Assembly: GCA_009823505.1 (NCBI GenBank)
Contig: VZQC01008886.1
Location: 366,932 to 430,931, forward strand
Reading direction: 5' to 3'
Length of the DNA: 64,000 bases
Source: Rhizomys pruinosus
Lineage: Eukaryota > Chordata > Mammalia > Rodentia > Spalacidae
Shown in pieces: positions 21,834 to 32,981 of the stretch. The number at the start of each line of letters is the position of its first letter. The stretch's first letter is position 1. Position numbers and translations under genes: made by a program. The notes beneath the pieces are model-generated. The model saw nothing but the letters and a program-made list of their open reading frames with translations, was not told where the DNA came from and did no database searches.

Positions 21834-23090
21834 GTAGGAGAAGACTCTGTTCCTACCTGGGCTTACAGCCTGCTGATGGTCTGCCGACGCCCTGCAGCTG
21901 GATGGCAGCTGCAGAGGGCCCTTCTGCTCCCAGAACTGTCATTTTGTACACACCACTGCCTTGAGAGTTTCCTGAACTTCAGGTTCCCTGTTCCAAAGTG
22001 AAGTTGCTCATGTCTTGTTTATTGCTGTTGTGAGGGGCAGGTGGGAGTATGTTTGTGTGTCTTTGCCCTCCTAGGGAACTGCCAGCCAGCTCAGACCTAT
22101 GCTGTATGTGAGCCTAGGTCTTCAGGGAGTTGAGTGACTATGCATGCATTCAGCACCAGTGAGGAAAATGGACTGTGGAATTGTGGGGGCTGGAGGGCCC
22201 AGACTCTGTCCTTTGGATGAGCTAGTGTGAATGAATCCTGCTCACCACCTGCAAGGTGGGAAGTTCTTTGTCCATTTGGGGCCCTAGCTTGACTTGAGTC
22301 CCTGAGGCAGATGGTCCTGGAGGGGTCCCTAGTGGCTTCGGCTCCTTCCTCGGGTCCTGGTGCCACATCCCCAAATCTCGACCTCTTCTGGAAGGCTTGG
22401 TAAAGTAAGGTAGAGGTTAGGTGTTGTCTGATGGAGCCCCAAGGACGTATGGCCCAGACATGACAGCAGTTCAGTCACATGCTAGTCCTGGGTATGGTGG
22501 CTGGAGTCTGCAGGGCTCTTCTTCCTAAGATTCACAGGAAGTGACAGCCAACAGCAGGGGAGAGGGCTTGGAGGAGGGTGTGGGAGAGCTTTAGGGGGGG
22601 TGGAATGTCTTTTCTCCATCCCAATAGTCAGCCTGCAGGTAGAGGTCTGTATCTGTCTTTGTGGGAGGCCAGGAAAGTAGTCTATACCTAGAAAGAACAT
22701 GAGAGTGTAGATTTTGGAGGGCAGATAGCAGTCTCTGCCACTTAAGGCTAAGGCTTGCCATATAGGTTGAGTATTCCTAATCTAAAAGTCTGCAGTCCAA
22801 ATGCTTCGAGGTTTAAAGCTTTTGGGACCAGGACACTACAAGTAGAAAAATTTACATGAATTTCTCATACAAAATTATTGAATACCTTGTATAAAACTAC
22901 TTTTTAGGCCATGTGTATAAAGTATGAATGAAACAAGTGAATTTCATGTTTAGACCTATGTCCTAGTCCCCTAGTGCTCCTGGTCCCTCCTCATCCCTCT
23001 GTGCAGTAGTGAGCACTAGCTTGGGGCTCCTTGGGTCTTGGGCCTGGAGAAGAGCTGGCTCAATTGCTGCCCATGCTGCCCTGGCTGCAG
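21834..23090 (+). other. Adck1 intron (1.26 kb)
   Basis: Mostly unique sequence. The only repeat recognised is a Tigger-like DNA transposon fossil around 22.76-22.97 kb. No exon-like open stretch with protein similarity is seen. Confidence 0.8.
22760..22970. mobile_element. Tigger-like DNA transposon fossil
   Basis: aggttgagtattcctaatct at the left (terminal repeat), then catacaaaattattgaatac and gaatttcatgtttagaccta. It is the reverse orientation of the 725-1052 element. Confidence 0.65.
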
Positions 23091-23288
23091 GTGCTCACGG
23101 ACGAGTTCCGCCTGGATTACTGCCACCTGTGGCAGTCTCTGATCTGGACTGACATGGAGAGAGTGAAGCAGTACAGCCAGCGTCTGGGGGCTGCAGAGCT
23201 CTACCCACTGTTTGCCTGTATGCTGACAGCCCGGTCCTGGGATTCGGTCAAGAGGGGCATTGGCCAGGCTCCAGTCACTGCCACTGAG
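23091..23288 (+). CDS. Adck1: ADCK1 internal exon (C-lobe helices)
   Basis: This exon of 66 codons is phase 0/0, with acceptor ctggctgcag and donor gtaagg. It begins VLTDEFRLDYCHLWQSLIWT and ends GIGQAPVTATE. It matches the helical C-lobe of ADCK1 directly after the DHG-containing segment, including LYPLFACMLTARSWDSV. The segment has no catalytic residues, but it is diagnostic of ADCK1 rather than ADCK2, ADCK5 or COQ8. Downstream the intron runs into the large minisatellite at 23.57 kb, only about 280 bp from this donor. Confidence 0.95.
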
Positions 23289-23572
23289 GTAAGGTGGTTT
23301 CCTCCCAGATGGAGGGACCAGGGCCTGGGAGCCCTTTCAAACCCAGAGTCTGAGATTCATGATCAGTGGCTGTACGTCTGTGTGGGGAAGGCCTCATTGG
23401 AGCTACACTGATGAGAAGTAGGGAGGAGAGGAGAGACTATGGCCCTGGAGGGAGGGGGGAAGGGGACCAATAGCCCACTGTGTCCCGTGGAACCTTATCA
23501 TCGTGGAGTAGGGATAAGACATGTGGAGATAACAACAACAACCCAGACCTCAGTAGCTTCCTGAGATGCCAC

Positions 23573-24391
23573 GCTTCCTCCAGCATCTCCCAGGGACTGT
23601 CCTCCTCCAGCAGCTCCCAGGGACTGTCCTCTTCCTGCAGCTCCCAGGGACTGTCCTCCCCCAGCACCTCCCAGGGACTGTCCTCCTCCTCCAGCTCCTC
23701 CCAGGGACTGTCCTCCTCCTGCAGTTCCTCCCAGGGACTGTCCTCCTCCTGCAGCTCCCAGGGACTGTCCTCCTCCAGCTCCTCCCAGGGACTGTCCTCC
23801 TCCTCCAGCTCCTCCCAGGGACTGTCCTCCTCCTGCAGCTCCTCCCAGGGACTGTCCTCCTCCAGCTCCTCCCAGGGACTGTCCTCCTCCTGCAGCTCCT
23901 CCCAGGGACTGTCCTCCTCCTGCAGCTCCTCCCAGGGACTGTCCTCCTCCAGCTCCTCCCAGGGACTGTCCTCCTCCTGCAGCTCCTCCCAGGGACTGTC
24001 CTCCTCCTGCAGCTCCTCCCAGGGACTGTCCTCCTCCTGCAGCTCCCAGGGACTGTCCTCCTCCAGCACCTCCCAGGGACTGTCCTCCTCCTCCAGCTCC
24101 TCCTAGGGACTGTCCTCCTCCTGCAGCTCCTCCCAGGGACTGTCCTCCTTCTGCAGCACCTCTCAGGGACTGTCCTCCTCCTCCAGCTCCTCCCAGGGAC
24201 TGTCCTCCTCCTGCAGCTCCCAGGGACTGTCCTCCTCCTCCAGCTCCCAGGGACTGTCCTCCTCCAGCACCTCCCAAGGACTGTCCTCCTCCTCCAGCTC
24301 CTCCCAGGGACTGTCCTCCTCCTGCAGCACTTCCCAGGGACTGTCCTCCTCCTGCAGCTCCCAGGGACTGTCCTCCTCCTGCAGCTCCAGC
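23573..24391. repeat. Minisatellite, 28 copies of a 27/30-bp unit
   Basis: The unit reads cagctcctcccagggactgt followed by cctcctcctg. Counting the core gggactgtcc gives 28 copies. Unit lengths are 27 or 30 bp, all multiples of three, so all frames stay open and long false frames arise on both strands. The plus strand is about two-thirds pyrimidine. Each unit contains a pyrimidine tract followed by CAG, resembling a 3' splice site in the sense of Adck1. Confidence 0.97.
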
Positions 24392-24759
24392 ACTTGTACA
24401 GTTTCGGAGGTCCTCGCTGGCTTTGTGATGGGGAGAGCCTTCACTTCTCCGTCCTCAAACAGTGCTGTCAGTCCCTTTGTCCTGCAGACTTCTTAGTGAA
24501 GCAGCTTCTTTACTTACTGCTGTTTCCTCCATGGAACTGGACTGTCCAGATGGGACACAGATTATGAGAGCACCTGCTCCACATACTTGTGTCCGTTTCT
24601 GTCTCCCTCCTAATGCTCATGGGGGTGGTCCCAGGCCTCCTGGCTAAGGTGGGCTCCCTTCCATGAGGCTTCTCTGTCCTGCATGGACATGATCTCTATC
24701 TGTTCTTGGGCCCATGCCCATCCATACTGCTTCTGTCAGTGCAAAAGCACAGCTCTTAC

Positions 24760-25320
24760 CTCCAAGAGAGTAAGAGATAGTTTATTCTGGAGCCAAATAT
24801 GAGTGCCCATGAGATTCAGGTCACCCCAACTTTCATGTTCCAATGTAGAAGCAGTTTTATGAAGTTTTTATAGTAAATGAACAAAGAAAAGTCATAAATT
24901 GAGACCTTCCTTGTACATTGGTGGAAACATTCGATAGGTGGTTACAGCAGAAGGGAAAGCTCAGCTCTCGGCCTCAGATGCCATGTGGTGATGCTCAGCC
25001 TCTAAGTTAATACATTCCCAAAGGTTTTTATCTGTTAATCACAGGATATTGTCAGAAAGAAAGGTAGGCAAGGGGTGGCTATTTAGGGGGCTAGAGATAG
25101 CCCAAGATCAATGGTAAACAGGCCCTGGACCTGCAAGATTCCAAATTTTCCACAGTCACTGAGGTTCTAATCAGCTGATCAGCCTTTGCAGAAGGTTGAG
25201 TTTTAAGATGCAGTTTTTCTGGGAACTTTCATTTACAGTTATTTCTGAGTGGTGAGCTGACTCAGGCCTTTGCTCACTGCAGGGGATAGGGGCCCACTCA
25301 TGCTGTTGGAAGGTCTACTT
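24760..25320. mobile_element. Possible rodent LTR remnant
   Basis: gatagtttattctggagcca and atgagattcaggtcacccca followed by A/T-rich unique-looking text suggest an old ERV LTR in reverse, but no family could be assigned and the ends are not defined. Confidence 0.3.
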
Positions 25321-25679
25321 CCAGTATCTCTGCTTCCTAGTCCCATGACCGTGGGTGTTCTTATCACCCCTTTGGGCCTTAGGGTCTTCTCCTACAAGCA
25401 TGTAGGTGAGCACCTTTAGTAATGGCTGGATCCAGAGTCTTACTGTTTTAGAGTCTATCTCTCATCAATTCTTGGCTCCACTTTCTTCCACGTGAACATC
25501 CTTCTGCAGCAGGCTTGGTGAGAGTCATGAGCACCTGTTGTTCCAGGGTCTGCAGCCTTGAAGCTCATCTCAGGAGGACAGTGGTGATCTCTTTGATAAG
25601 ATAGGGATGGTTAGGGTGATGCTTTCTGTTTTACTATCTATGCATGTACAGTGCCTACCCACAGTTCCTGAAGTTCATT

Positions 25680-26040
25680 CATTCAACAAATATTTGCTTT
25701 TGCTGGCCGAGTATGTTGCAGAGGATCCTGTGACCAATAAACAGACAGGCTTTTTGTGTAATTTACACTTTGCTTGAAGGAGACAGACAGTAAACAAGTG
25801 AACAAACAGTCAAGTGGGATAATTGCAGGTTACAGGTATTGTGGCGGAAATAAGTAGAGAGATGTTAAGAAGGGGTGGGCGCTGTGCTTCAGAGACCTCG
25901 GAGATGGGTTGACATTTGAGTTGAAGTATGAAGGACAAGAACAGCACCAGCCCAGGAGAGCCTCAAGGCTGCCCTCCCAGCACACTGAGGCCCAGGGGAA
26001 AAGAGTTCCGTGTGGTCTGGAGGGTAGGGGAAGGAAAAGA
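25680..26040 (+). mobile_element. L2-like LINE fragment
   Basis: cattcaacaaatatttgctt, gagacagacagtaaacaagt, acatttgagttgaagtatga and an L2-type G-rich segment. It runs directly into the 62-bp tandem array. Confidence 0.45.
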
Positions 26041-26352
26041 CTTTGTGCCGGGGCACAGAGAGCACCACACAGTGCTTTATATGCCACGGGAAGAGGTTCA
26101 GACTTTGTGCTGGGGCACAGAGAGCACCACACAGGGCTTTATATGCCACGGGAAGAGGTTTAGACTTTGTGCCGGGGCACAGAGAGCACCACACAGTGCT
26201 TTATATGCCACGGGAAGAGGTTCAAACTTTGTGCTGGGGCACAGAGAGCACCACACAGGGCTTTATATGCCACGGGAAGAGGTTTAGACTTTGTGCCGGG
26301 GCACAGAGAGCACCACACAGGGCTTTATATGCCATGGGAAGAGGTTCAGACT
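26041..26352. repeat. Tandem array, 62-bp unit, five copies, 124-bp super-repeat
   Basis: ctttgtgccggggcacagag recurs at 26,041, 26,103, 26,165, 26,227 and 26,289 (spacing 62). Copies 1 and 3 carry gccggggc and cagtgc; copies 2 and 4 carry gctggggc and cagggc. The alternation shows the array last grew by a two-unit step. Confidence 0.95.
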
Positions 26353-26698
26353 CAACTCCCAGGATGAAGCAAGGCCCTTGGTAGGTTTTCAACAGGAGAA
26401 GATGGCTGTTGTTTTCAGGTGTTTCTCTGGAGTAGGGTGCAGTGAACTGTGGGGTAATCGACTAGGAGAGATGATAGAGAGAAGCAGAGAGAGCTGAGGC
26501 ACATTTCCGGAATGGGGCTGAGGAGATTTCCCTAGGATTGAGTACAAAGAAGGGAGAATGAGGGAATCAAGGGTTTATTCTAGCTTCTGGAATGAGTTCT
26601 GGGTAGGAGATTGTGGGAGGAAATATTATTCGGGGGAGGATGCTCAGCAGGTTTTCTGAGCAGGTAAGTATGTCCTGGGAGATTAAGACTGGAGCTCA

Positions 26699-26822
26699 GC
26701 CGGGCGCGGTGCACGCCTTTAATCCTAGCACTTGGGAGGCAGAGGCAGGTGGATCTTTGTGAGTTCAAGGCCAGCCTGGTCTACAGAGCGAGTTCCAGGA
26801 CAGCTGGGGCTAAAAAAAAAAT
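26699..26822 (+). mobile_element. B1 SINE
   Basis: gccgggcgcggtgcacgcct, tagcacttgggaggcagagg, ending cagctggggct and an A-run. Lacks the last B1 block; young-looking. Confidence 0.88.
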
Positions 26823-27088
26823 TGGAACATTTCAACAAAGGTTCACTTTTTGTTGTTTGCATAGTATTTGGTAAACCATATGGATTTTCAGATTCAGGTC
26901 TTCCTTCAGTGTAGCTCAGTTCTCTTGTGTTACATCTTCATTGTGGTGTCTGTTCTGTTTTGTTCTTTCTTCAGGAACATAAGCATAGGGTTAGCTATGG
27001 TTTCCACCTCTCAGGTATACTTTATATTGTTTCCACTTTTCTATCCTTTGGGTATTTTAGAAACTTCAGTGCTTATCTCCAGGTCAGT

Positions 27089-27089
27089 N
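27089..27089. other. Unresolved base (N)
   Basis: A single n in aggtcagtnt, exactly at the left edge of a 40-bp tandem array. Probably marks an assembly uncertainty in array length. Confidence 0.99.
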
Positions 27090-27090
27090 T

Positions 27091-27237
27091 AGGGCATGCA
27101 GTAGCTCCTCAGTGAACTATATGGGGTGATAGGGCATGCAGTAGCTCCTCAGTGAACTATATGGGGTGACAGGGCATGCAGTAGCTCCTCAGTGAACTAT
27201 ATGGGGTGACAGGGCATGCAGTAGCTCCTCAGTGAAC
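27091..27237. repeat. Tandem array, 40-bp unit, about 3.7 copies
   Basis: agggcatgcagtagctcctc followed by agtgaactatatggggtgat/c repeats at 27,091, 27,131, 27,171 and 27,211, the last truncated at agtgaac. Copies are nearly identical, so it is recent. Confidence 0.96.
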
Positions 27238-27329
27238 GGTCCTTTGTTTATTCACTGAGGTGAGGTGGAATTTTGGTTTTGCATCCTTACTCATTTCTAA
27301 CGAGCCAGTTACAATGTCAGTCTTCTGAA

Positions 27330-27545
27330 GAAGTGTATTTTCTCCTCCAGTAAGCCTTTCCTCATCTCCCATGCCAAAAGTCATCCCTTAATATTTTAGA
27401 TCACTTCTGGGAAGTATATTGCAATCTCTGGCAGAGCAGTTCTTTGCACATTATAGCTCTGAGCTTCATAGTGAGCATCTTGAGCCAGGGACTGTGTCCT
27501 GCATGTCTTTGTATAGAATCCTTGCAGCCCCGGGCTGATCTGGTA
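27330..27545 (+). mobile_element. L2 LINE 3' fragment
   Basis: gtaagcctttcctcatctcc, tgagccagggactgtgtcct, gcatgtctttgtatagaatc match the order of the L2 3' end. Confidence 0.55.
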
Positions 27546-28676
27546 GACAGGCATTTATATAGGTTCAGAGGACACTGACTGCATCTGTTCATTTGAGTAA
27601 GAAGGCAGATGGAGAGAGACCTGGGACAGTCCTGCCACGGCAGCCTCTGAGGCCAAAGACTATCTCCTTCTCCCATCCAGAATCAAGGGAATCCCTAACA
27701 TAGTGTCAGGAAGGAGACTGTGGCCAAGTCACTGTGGACTGTGGCCTAAACAATGAGTTTGCCTTCCTGTGGTTTGAAGCCTAGGGGGAAGTAGGGCCAG
27801 ATCGGCCAGCTCAGCAGAGCACAGGCCTGGGGATCTGGGCACATCCCCGATACTCTTGGCTTTCCTCTTGAGATTCCAGGATGACAGCTTCAAGTCTGTG
27901 TCAGAGGTCACCAGAGGCAAGAATTTAGGACACTTCCTCTCATCTAGAGCAAGAAACCTTTTTGCCAGAAGTCCCCCAACAGATGCATCCTCATGGTTCA
28001 TTTGGGACAGTTTTGTCATATGTCCTTACCTAAGCCAGTGACTTAGCAAGAGGATAAGTGCTTAGAGCTGTCACTGGCTAAGAACGAACAAGATTCCTCA
28101 TGGGACGAGCAACGAGTTCCAGGTTCCCGAAGAACGTGACCCAGAGGGACAGATGGACACCACTGGGGTTGCTTTAGCAGAGTAGGAGAATAGAGGTGGC
28201 CATTGGGCAGACTCAGCCTCATATTAGAACAGAGAGCAGACAGTTGTGTGGCCAGTAGGTGGATCTGGTGTGGTGCCAGGGGTGGTGGGACTTGGGAATT
28301 CGGCCTATGGACCATAGGGCTGGATTTGGTTAGTGGACAAGATTCAGCTGGTACTAGCTGGTTGGGCTCCTTCTAAGCCTGGCTTGAAATTGGTGTCCAG
28401 TAAAGAAGCCTAGGAGGAGTGGTAGTCCTTCTGAGTTCACAGTAGTGCTGCTTCCAGGGCCTGCCTAGGAGCTGGGCTGGAACCTCCCTGATGGTCAGGC
28501 CACAAGGCCTCGATGCTTATCTTGTCTTGGGAACGTGCCTCGTGGTGCAAAGGCCGCAGCACCTGAAGCTCCTGCCTAGGTCTTAGAAACGGTCTCTGGT
28601 CACAGGCTCCCTGCACTCTTGGCACCCTGTCTTCATTCGGCATCAACAATTCTCATGTCTCCTTGCTGATGCCTAG

Positions 28677-28870
28677 GACTTAGAGATCCGCAGCAATGCG
28701 GCCAGCTACCTGCCCGAGATCAGCCAGCTCCTCAACCATGTGCCCCGCCAGATGCTGCTCATCCTGAAGACAAATGACCTGCTGCGTAGCATCGAGGCTG
28801 CCCTGGGCACCCGTGCGTGCGCCAGCTCCTTCCTCAACATGTCCCGGTGCTGCATCCGGGCACTGGCTGA
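28677..28870 (+). CDS. Adck1: ADCK1 internal exon (C-terminal helical region)
   Basis: This exon is 194 nt (64 codons plus 2 nt), with acceptor gatgcctag and donor gtgagt. It reads DLEIRSNAASYLPEISQLLN, then HVPRQMLLILKTNDLLRSIE, AALGTRACASSFLNMSRCCI and RALA. The donor must be placed after GCTGA (phase 2), not after GAG, because the first base of the final exon then completes Glu and restores the ADCK1 frame. This region lies C-terminal to the catalytic core and is strongly conserved in ADCK1. No stop or frameshift interrupts it. Confidence 0.95.
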
Positions 28871-30667
28871 GTGAGTGTGCCCCCATCCCGGCCCCCTCCT
28901 AGTTCCTCTTGGTTTCCTCTTTCCCCAGTGGTCTGTGGGTCCCTACCCAGGTTTCTCAAGTTCCAGATCTCCCTGCAGGGAGCATTAGGGGCGAAACCTG
29001 CTGCAGTGAGCTGGCAGGGGCCTTGAGGCAGTGCCTTTGGGTGGCTTTGACTGCTCATACTTTGCTAAGTGCTGGGATCTCTAGGACCTCATCCTCCAAG
29101 ACTCGCTGTCCAGGTGGTTTTTTTCCCCCTCCTTACTAAAATTTGAAGTGGTTTATGAGCGTCTCAGCTCATCCAGCTGTCCCTGGACTTGTGGCCAGGA
29201 ATCCCCCACATGACCCTATTTATCTCTGATTGACCATGGGACTTGACTCCTAGGATTAACCAGGCAGTGAGGCCAGTGCTCATTCATTATCCCAGAGATA
29301 TGATTGTGATAGGGAAAGCTAGGAGGCTGTCTCAGGATCACAGAGCTTTCTAGATTTCTTAGCACCCTTGAGACATTGAAGATAAAGAGAAGCATACTTC
29401 TGCAGGGAGTGTCTAGAGGACAAGGGCTCTCAGCCTCCAACTGAATGTGGCGAATAGACTAGAAAGGCTGTGCTCTGGCCGAATGCTCTCATCCTAGCGA
29501 GGCGGCCTGGCTTGTGGCAACATCCCAGCCTGTCCATTTTAGGCAGGGAATGAGCTGTTTTGACAACTAACAGATTTGACCACATAGATCATGTGTCCCC
29601 TACCAAATACTAGGTTAGATTATAGTAAGATGTGCTGCTCACTGAAGGATGGAGTGTGGTTTATCCTTCCTTTGAGGGCTGAAGAGGTCAAGTTTTGAGT
29701 GCTGAAAAGTTTTGGATTTGGGCTTCAAGGGAGTCACTGAGGCAGATTGTCTTTTGGGTAAGAGATTTATTAGCAGAGTTATTAATAGCATGGACAGACA
29801 GCAGCACGGGGAGCTCTGGGGAGAGTGGAGGCCCGTGTGGCAGAGTATGGGTCCCTTACGGGGGTCAGAGGAACAGTGAGGTTTCATGCTACACTGTCCT
29901 GTCCTAGGCTGTCCCTGGTTCCCAGATAGCAAGGAGAAAGGAGGGGGTCCTTTGTTTCTGAACCTGAGGATTATGGGGAGAGTAGTAGCACATTTAGTTA
30001 AGGGGAACCCATTATATGACAGAGGATCTGCCCTCTGATGTCCTGGGGGCTGGTGGCCTGGGCCTGTAAATATTCTTGGGGAAATGAGAATTCTGGAGGC
30101 TGCTAATCTGGAATCCAGGCACCGGGGAGAGTCTATTAGGGGGTTACAGGTTCACAGACAGGTTCCTGGGAGGGGGCTTGTCATGTCCTTTACAGCAGCT
30201 GTGGGAAAGAGGCTTCTGGGATTTGATTAGCCTCTAGCCCCCAACCTAACAGGTAGCCCATCGTCATAAATGCCAGTTCTCAAGCCTCCCAGGGTCACTT
30301 GACCTTTAGAGGATTCTTAGCCTCAGGAAGTGTACAGAGGCTTTGACTAAATTAGAGTTGGGGGCAGGTGGGATTCTGGGTTGGGATTTATTTACTATAG
30401 CTTTGGAAGAAGAAACCTTGGAATGTTCTAGGGGTATCAGAGGCTTGACATCTTGTGATTTCAGTGCTTTGAACATTTCCTTAGGGATTTTTGAGTTCTG
30501 CTAGCTCTCGGCTGGGAGTGGATAGTCAGCTAACCAAGTGGCTCCCAGGATCAGGGAGCCGGTGAATTGGCCAGGGCCACCTACCGTCTTTCATTTTTCT
30601 CCACGGTGCTGAGCTGGCGTTGCTCACCTGTTTCTTTCTTCTCTCCTCCTTTCTTCCCTTCTTCCAG
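28871..30667 (+). other. Adck1 last intron (1.8 kb)
   Basis: No clear SINE is seen. The part from about 29.7 to 30.4 kb (retroviral-LTR-like style, purine-rich, 'gagatttattagcag' near its left end) may be an old rodent LTR in minus orientation, but I could not identify a family. The intron ends with a long pyrimidine tract that makes a strong 3' splice site for the last exon. Confidence 0.5.
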
Positions 30668-30839
30668 GTATAGGAAGAGGAGTGCCTGCTCATTTTTCAG
30701 AAGGACCCAGATCTCTTTCGGCGAGGCCATTAGCCTGTGGCAAATCAACCTTCATGAGCTCCTTCTGCGGGTGAAGGGCTTGAGGCTGGTCTGCTGGGTC
30801 TCCGCCCTGCTGTGCTGGCTGACTTGGGCTCCACGTTGA
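30668..30839 (+). CDS. Adck1: ADCK1 last coding exon with stop
   Basis: This is the final coding exon, 172 nt: one base completing Glu, then 56 codons and a TGA stop at 30,837-30,839. The acceptor follows a strong pyrimidine tract (cccttcttccag). It encodes YRKRSACSFFRRTQISFGEA, then ISLWQINLHELLLRVKGLRL and a hydrophobic tail VCWVSALLCWLTWAPR. The first 40 residues match human ADCK1 closely. The last 16 differ more (human ends with a similar hydrophobic segment but different residues), which looks like normal divergence of the tail rather than a frameshift. With the other five exons, the window supplies about 329 residues of a protein of roughly 520. Confidence 0.94.
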
Positions 30840-31345
30840 CTGTGACTGTCATTCCTTCCCCTTTCCTGGTACCGTTTTATACCCCATTCCTTCCTGACTC
30901 AACCCCCTTACCCTGTGGCCCCACGGTGGTCATCTGTTGTACCATCATGCTCTGCCTTTGGGGAACCCCACTGAAGCCCTGTCTCAGGGCCCTTGGACTA
31001 TGCCAGGGAGTGGGTTTCTCTCCAGGGAGAGGATGTGGCAGCCTTCTCCACTCCAGCATGTGCTGTTGGCTTGGGCATTGCCATGCCTGTGAACCATTCT
31101 ATTGTCAGGTTGTACCACATGTGCCAAGGGGGCACATTTAACTTGTAGGAAGTGAGTGGGGTGTTGGAGCTGCTTGAGAGGAGACAGCCTGTCCTTACCA
31201 TATCCCTCTCAGCCGTATCCCACCACACCAAGGTAGGCTGCATCTTAGTGTAGACCATATGTCTGTGGGTTCATGTGGCCATGGTGACCCGTTTAGTGTT
31301 GTTGTGTATTGTGTTTCAATAAACCCCTTCAAGGTTACAGGGATT
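30840..31345 (+). other. Adck1: Adck1 3' UTR
   Basis: Repeat-free sequence directly after the TGA stop, running to a poly(A) signal at 31,318. A UTR of about 0.5 kb is inferred from the position of that signal. The cleavage site is estimated, not seen. Confidence 0.7.
31318..31323 (+). terminator. Adck1: Poly(A) signal AATAAA of Adck1
   Basis: Canonical AATAAA in gtttcaataaaccccttc, about 480 bp past the stop codon and the first canonical hexamer after it. It probably defines the gene's 3' end near 31,335-31,345. No cDNA is available to confirm use. Confidence 0.7.
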
Positions 31346-32048
31346 GTCCCTTCTGACTCACTGGGCCCATTTAGACTCCAGGGAATTTCAGTTCCTCTTC
31401 ATACCTGCTTCCTCGGGAAACTCTCAGGTTCCCCAGGGAGGTCTGGGAGAGCAGAGTTGGGCTTGGTTGTGGGATTTCTTCACCAGGTTGGGAAGGAATC
31501 CACATGGCTGGCAGTGGCCATGTCTTGCTCCGTGGAGGTTGCTTCTGACTTCCAAGTGCCAGGCTTGTCAAGAAGCACAAAGCTGGGAGCTAGGGGCTGA
31601 GGCAGCACACCAGGCTCTGCCTCCCCTGGGCCGCACTTGCTGTACTAGTGGGTCCTGACTTGCCCTCTGGTTCTTAGTCGGTGACTGAGTCTCGGGTTGG
31701 GGGTCACGCCTGGTCCTCCGCAGCCTCTGGAGACAAGTCAGTATTCTTGCCAGTCATGCTCTGCCTATTCTGACACCTTCACAGCATCTGCTAGCTCTGT
31801 TCCCACCCTACCCTACCCTGAGTCAACATTCATCTCTTCTACCTCTGTCCTCTGCTCCTGTGTCTGTGTGGTCTCTGGGTCTGTGAGATCCCAGATTTGG
31901 CAGGTCCTAGTTCCGTGATCACCTGTGCTCGCAGATGGGAGCCATATTTGAGTCTCTGATCTTACCCCACACAATTCAAAGCAGCAGAACCTCTGAAGCT
32001 GAGCCTCATTTTCTGTTCTCTTTGTTCATGATACAACAGGCAGATTTT

Positions 32049-32302
32049 TATTTTTTTATTTTATTTATTTTTTATTTAAAATTAAAAAAAAATTTATTCT
32101 TGTATGTGTATGAATGTACTGTCTGCATGCAGGTCTGTGCACCTGTGTTGTGCAATGCCGTGGAGGTCAGAAGAGGGTGTCGGATTCCCCTGGAACTGGA
32201 GTCAAAGATGGTTCTCAGCCGCCATGTGGATGCTGGGGATCGAACTGGGTCCTCTGCAAGAGCAGTCGGTGCTCTTAACCACTAGGCCATCTCTCCAGGC
32301 CC
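32049..32302 (-). mobile_element. B2 SINE with 12-bp target-site duplication
   Basis: gtgcaatgccgtggaggtca, gccgccatgtggatgctggg, ccactaggccatctctccag. Flanked by caggcagatttt at 32,037 and 32,303. No 18-bp duplication. Confidence 0.94.
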
Positions 32303-32981
32303 CAGGCAGATTTTCTACTGATCACAAACCATTTGCATTCCTTTATTTCCTGAAAGAATTAATTGTTCTTAGTGACAGTTGGATGTACTCAGGGATCTGG
32401 GAGAATAATTTGCAAGTACTGTTATTCATCATGAGGATGCATGCTGCATATTCTATTTTATGTTATCTTTTATAGCCACTGAAGTAAATATAAATGTCCT
32501 TTCTGCTCAAGGTAATGGCTACTTGATTTTCACTTTTGGTGTAGTAGCTTCTCCCGACTGAGATTTAAAATATCAACATGCTTCCTGGAGGCCCTGTACC
32601 CAGAACAGTTTCCAGGGAGAGGAGAGTTGGGGGTACAGAGCAGCTTGAAAATTGAGGGGTAGGTTGATGTTTATTAGTGATTTCTATAGGCAACAGGCCA
32701 CACAAGGATCTGTAAATACATTATACTGTTATATTGTCCTATTAGCTCTGCGATCATTAGTTTCATTTCACAGTGGTAGCCCTGCTTGGCTTTGATATCA
32801 CAGTGCCCTAAATAAGGAGCACACTTGCTGCTTGGGTTGTCTTGTGTGCCCGAGCTGTGTCGTCCTAAGATCTGTACCCAGCCCATGGATATTTTGGTCT
32901 TCTGTTGGTGCTCCATAACCGTGCAGATATTGGGAGCCTTGGCATAATTTGTGGTTTTCAAGAATGTTTAAATCTGTTTTT

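Larger units (their letters stand above)
23289..28676 (+). other. Adck1 intron (5.4 kb), minisatellite-rich
   Basis: Contains three separate tandem arrays (a 27/30-bp unit at 23.57 kb, a 62-bp unit at 26.04 kb and a 40-bp unit at 27.09 kb), a single unresolved base, a B1, L2 fragments and a possible LTR remnant around 24.76-25.32 kb. No coding exon is recognised. Segment 27.6-28.67 kb is unique sequence with nothing I can name. Confidence 0.8.

Noticed and set aside
23437..24567. Open frames of 208-333 codons on both strands
   Set aside because: They are the 27/30-bp intronic minisatellite in several frames (for example EEDSPWEEL and LLPGTVLL repeats), not genes.
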